From: Acidobacteriota bacterium
Lineage (GTDB): Bacteria; Acidobacteriota; Vicinamibacteria; Vicinamibacterales; UBA8438
DNA: 7,680 nt
Reading direction: 5' to 3'
NCBI GenBank assembly: GCA_003533545.1
Contig: DQEK01000412.1
Location: forward strand, 1-7,680
A program made the translations under genes and the position numbers. Of this stretch, positions 6,298 through 7,680 are shown piece after piece. The notes beneath the pieces were generated by a model. That model was not told where the DNA came from. It saw only the letters and a program-made list of their open reading frames with translations, and did not search any database. Every line of letters starts with the position of its first letter. Positions within the stretch are counted from its first letter, which is position 1.

Positions 6298-7680
6298 CTA
6301 TCGCATGGACGATCCGACTCGGGTGGCGATCGCAGTCACTGGTGGCGACTGCAGCGTGTAGATCCCCACGGTCCCCGTCTGGTGTGCCAGTGGGAGGTCG
6401 AATGGTCGGTCTGCGACCAGGTAATGTAGGTCGTATTTGGCGGCAAGTTTCTGAGCGTGGTCCGTGGTGAGTGATTCAAATTGACCGAGGTCCTGAATTC
6501 GATCGAGGACGCGTTGCGCGACGTCCCGTGAGTAGATCGCCAACGCAGGGTCTTTGACCTCTTCCAGAAAGACATCACGTTCGCCCGTGACCCGCACGCT
6601 CGTGCCGTGCCGCCAAGCGTGCGCGGGGTCGGCCAGGACGTGCGATCCTCGTGGCGTGCGTGCGATCCATTCCATTGCACGCGTCCAGTCACTGTCGGTG
6701 GGGCCAATCGCGACCACCGGTCGCTCCGGGTGTTCGATAAAACTCACGTAGGTGCCGCGTGCCAGCGCGGTGAGCAGGACGACTCCCAAGGCGACTCTTC
6801 GAGCGATGTCCGGTGACCAACGCCAGCGTTCCCAAACATCGCTTTCTGTGACCAGCCATGCCAGTGAGGCCAGCGCCAGGAAATCGAGCAGCCAGAAAAT
6901 CCGTCCGATCTGGAGCTGCACCGCCAGCGCAATCCGCATCTCAACCAGTGGAAGCGTGGCGACGAACAGAAGGAGTAACGCCGCGCATCCAGCCATAAGG
7001 CCGGTCTCTCGCGTCGAAACGAGGCCGCGCCGCCGGCGATAAAGGTAGATGGCGAACAGTAGGGCTGCGGTACCAAGGTTGGCAAGCCAGGCCGTCCAGG
7101 TCCAGTCGGTTGAGAACAAGTAGGCCTTGTGGACCATCAGGCCGAGCCAGTCGGGATCCATTCGGACGAACCGGTCTCCCAGAACAGTCGCTGCAATCCA
7201 GAGTGAGGCCGGTGCGAGGCATAGGCCAGCGGTCAGTAATGGTCGGCGTAGCGGCTGTTCGGACACCAGTACGGCTGTACCAATGAGTACGAAGAACCAG
7301 AGGGCCATGGTCGGATGGAGTCCCGCTGCCGCGACAGTTAGGGCGAGCGCAAACCACGTTCGACCCCGGAGAAATAGTGTCAATGCCCAAACGCCAACCG
7401 CGAACGCCAGCATGCGCGGATGGAGATAGGCTTCAAGCGTGTTGACGGCGGTCATGGAGATGCGGTGGCGTAGCGTCAATCCGACCGTCAGTACCGCGAC
7501 TGTCCACCAGGACCCGTATAGGCTCCAGCCCATTGCTGCGGTGGCCGCGCCGAGCAGGGCGAGTCCAACAAGGAAGGCCATGAAGAAGACGACTGGGACT
7601 GAGAGTCCGGTCAAGTGGATGAAATAGGCCAGTGCCTCGTCGAAGACGAAGAAGACGTCCTGGGCTCCGAGGATCTCCGC
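6298..7680 (-). CDS. Polytopic membrane protein with soluble C-terminal domain (5' end missing)
   Basis: The frame stays open to the right edge: the 22 codons before the TTG at 7614 are in frame and read AEILGAQDVFFVFDEALAYF, so the true start is outside the window. The 460 visible residues contain about nine or ten hydrophobic membrane spans in the first 320, such as VVFFMAFLVGLALLG, MLAFAVGVWALTLFL and GCAALLLLFVATLPLV. About 140 soluble residues follow from ERPVVAIGPTDSDW. Loop motifs include RHRISM, EAYLHPRMLAF and AAGLHPTMALW. The soluble end contains WIARTPRGSHVLADP, a strand-rich region, and KYDLHYLVADRPF. The plan resembles GT-C-like or YfhO-like proteins and uncharacterised Acidobacteriota membrane proteins, where a many-pass bundle precedes an extracytoplasmic domain. 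A glycosyltransferase role is possible, but I cannot see its catalytic Asp/Glu motif because the N-terminus is missing. It lies on the same strand as the hydrolase gene, separated by at least 167 bp. Confidence 0.82.
   Translation of the reverse strand, partial: AEILGAQDVFFVFDEALAYFIHLTGLSVPVVFFMAFLVGLALLGAATAAMGWSLYGSWWTVAVLTVGLTLRHRISMTAVNTLEAYLHPRMLAFAVGVWALTLFLRGRTWFALALTVAAAGLHPTMALWFFVLIGTAVLVSEQPLRRPLLTAGLCLAPASLWIAATVLGDRFVRMDPDWLGLMVHKAYLFSTDWTWTAWLANLGTAALLFAIYLYRRRRGLVSTRETGLMAGCAALLLLFVATLPLVEMRIALAVQLQIGRIFWLLDFLALASLAWLVTESDVWERWRWSPDIARRVALGVVLLTALARGTYVSFIEHPERPVVAIGPTDSDWTRAMEWIARTPRGSHVLADPAHAWRHGTSVRVTGERDVFLEEVKDPALAIYSRDVAQRVLDRIQDLGQFESLTTDHAQKLAAKYDLHYLVADRPFDLPLAHQTGTVGIYTLQSPPVTAIATRVGSSMR

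Noticed and set aside
6209..6361. A 50-codon plus-strand ORF (MFGKRYTYLREG...) crossing the end of the membrane-protein gene.
   Set aside because: It has no ribosome binding site or promoter and overlaps the 3' end of a well-supported gene on the other strand.
1..7680. CRISPR arrays, insertion sequences, tandem repeats or toxin-antitoxin modules.
   Set aside because: I saw no regularly spaced repeats, transposase motifs, terminal inverted repeats or toxin-antitoxin gene pairs.

Overview
This window looks like chromosomal DNA from a GC-rich, Gram-negative, free-living bacterium. An Acidobacteriota lineage of the Vicinamibacteria type is my best guess. The guess rests on gene architecture (a large secreted metallopeptidase / PD40 propeller / outer-membrane barrel fusion, and a many-pass membrane protein with an LHPRMLAF-type motif) and not on any search. 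I see no rRNA, tRNA, insertion sequence, integrase, CRISPR array or phage gene, so it reads as ordinary core or lineage-specific chromosome.

Layout, left to right. (1) Positions 1-2555, minus strand: the first 851 codons of a large envelope protein whose C-terminus lies beyond the left edge. It has a signal peptide, a gluzincin-type HELTH zinc site, a TolB-like beta-propeller and the start of an outer-membrane beta-barrel. (2) Positions 2556-2842: a divergent intergenic region with a candidate promoter, a leader hairpin and a strong ribosome binding site for gene 1, and a strong ribosome binding site for the gene on the right. (3) Positions 2843-4243, plus strand: a secreted TlpA/ResA-type thioredoxin (WCGPC), a perfect GC-rich hairpin, then two small proteins I cannot name. 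One is a 74-residue four-cysteine protein with a glutamate-rich tail, and the other is a 100-residue protein with a CPCC knuckle and a charged helical tail. (4) Positions 4275-6061 (possibly 6130), minus strand: a probable two-gene unit of a YheT-type alpha/beta hydrolase followed by a transglutaminase-like protein with a TTG start. (5) Positions 6298-7680, minus strand: the C-terminal part of a polytopic membrane protein with a soluble C-terminal domain; its start lies beyond the right edge.

There is no single obvious pathway. Gene 1 and the TlpA-like protein both act in the cell envelope and are divergently transcribed. All three plus-strand genes carry close cysteine pairs (WCGPC, CGC, CPCC), which suggests a thiol or metal theme, but only weakly. 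The most novel content is the pair of small cysteine proteins. I did not find a clear new multi-gene system.
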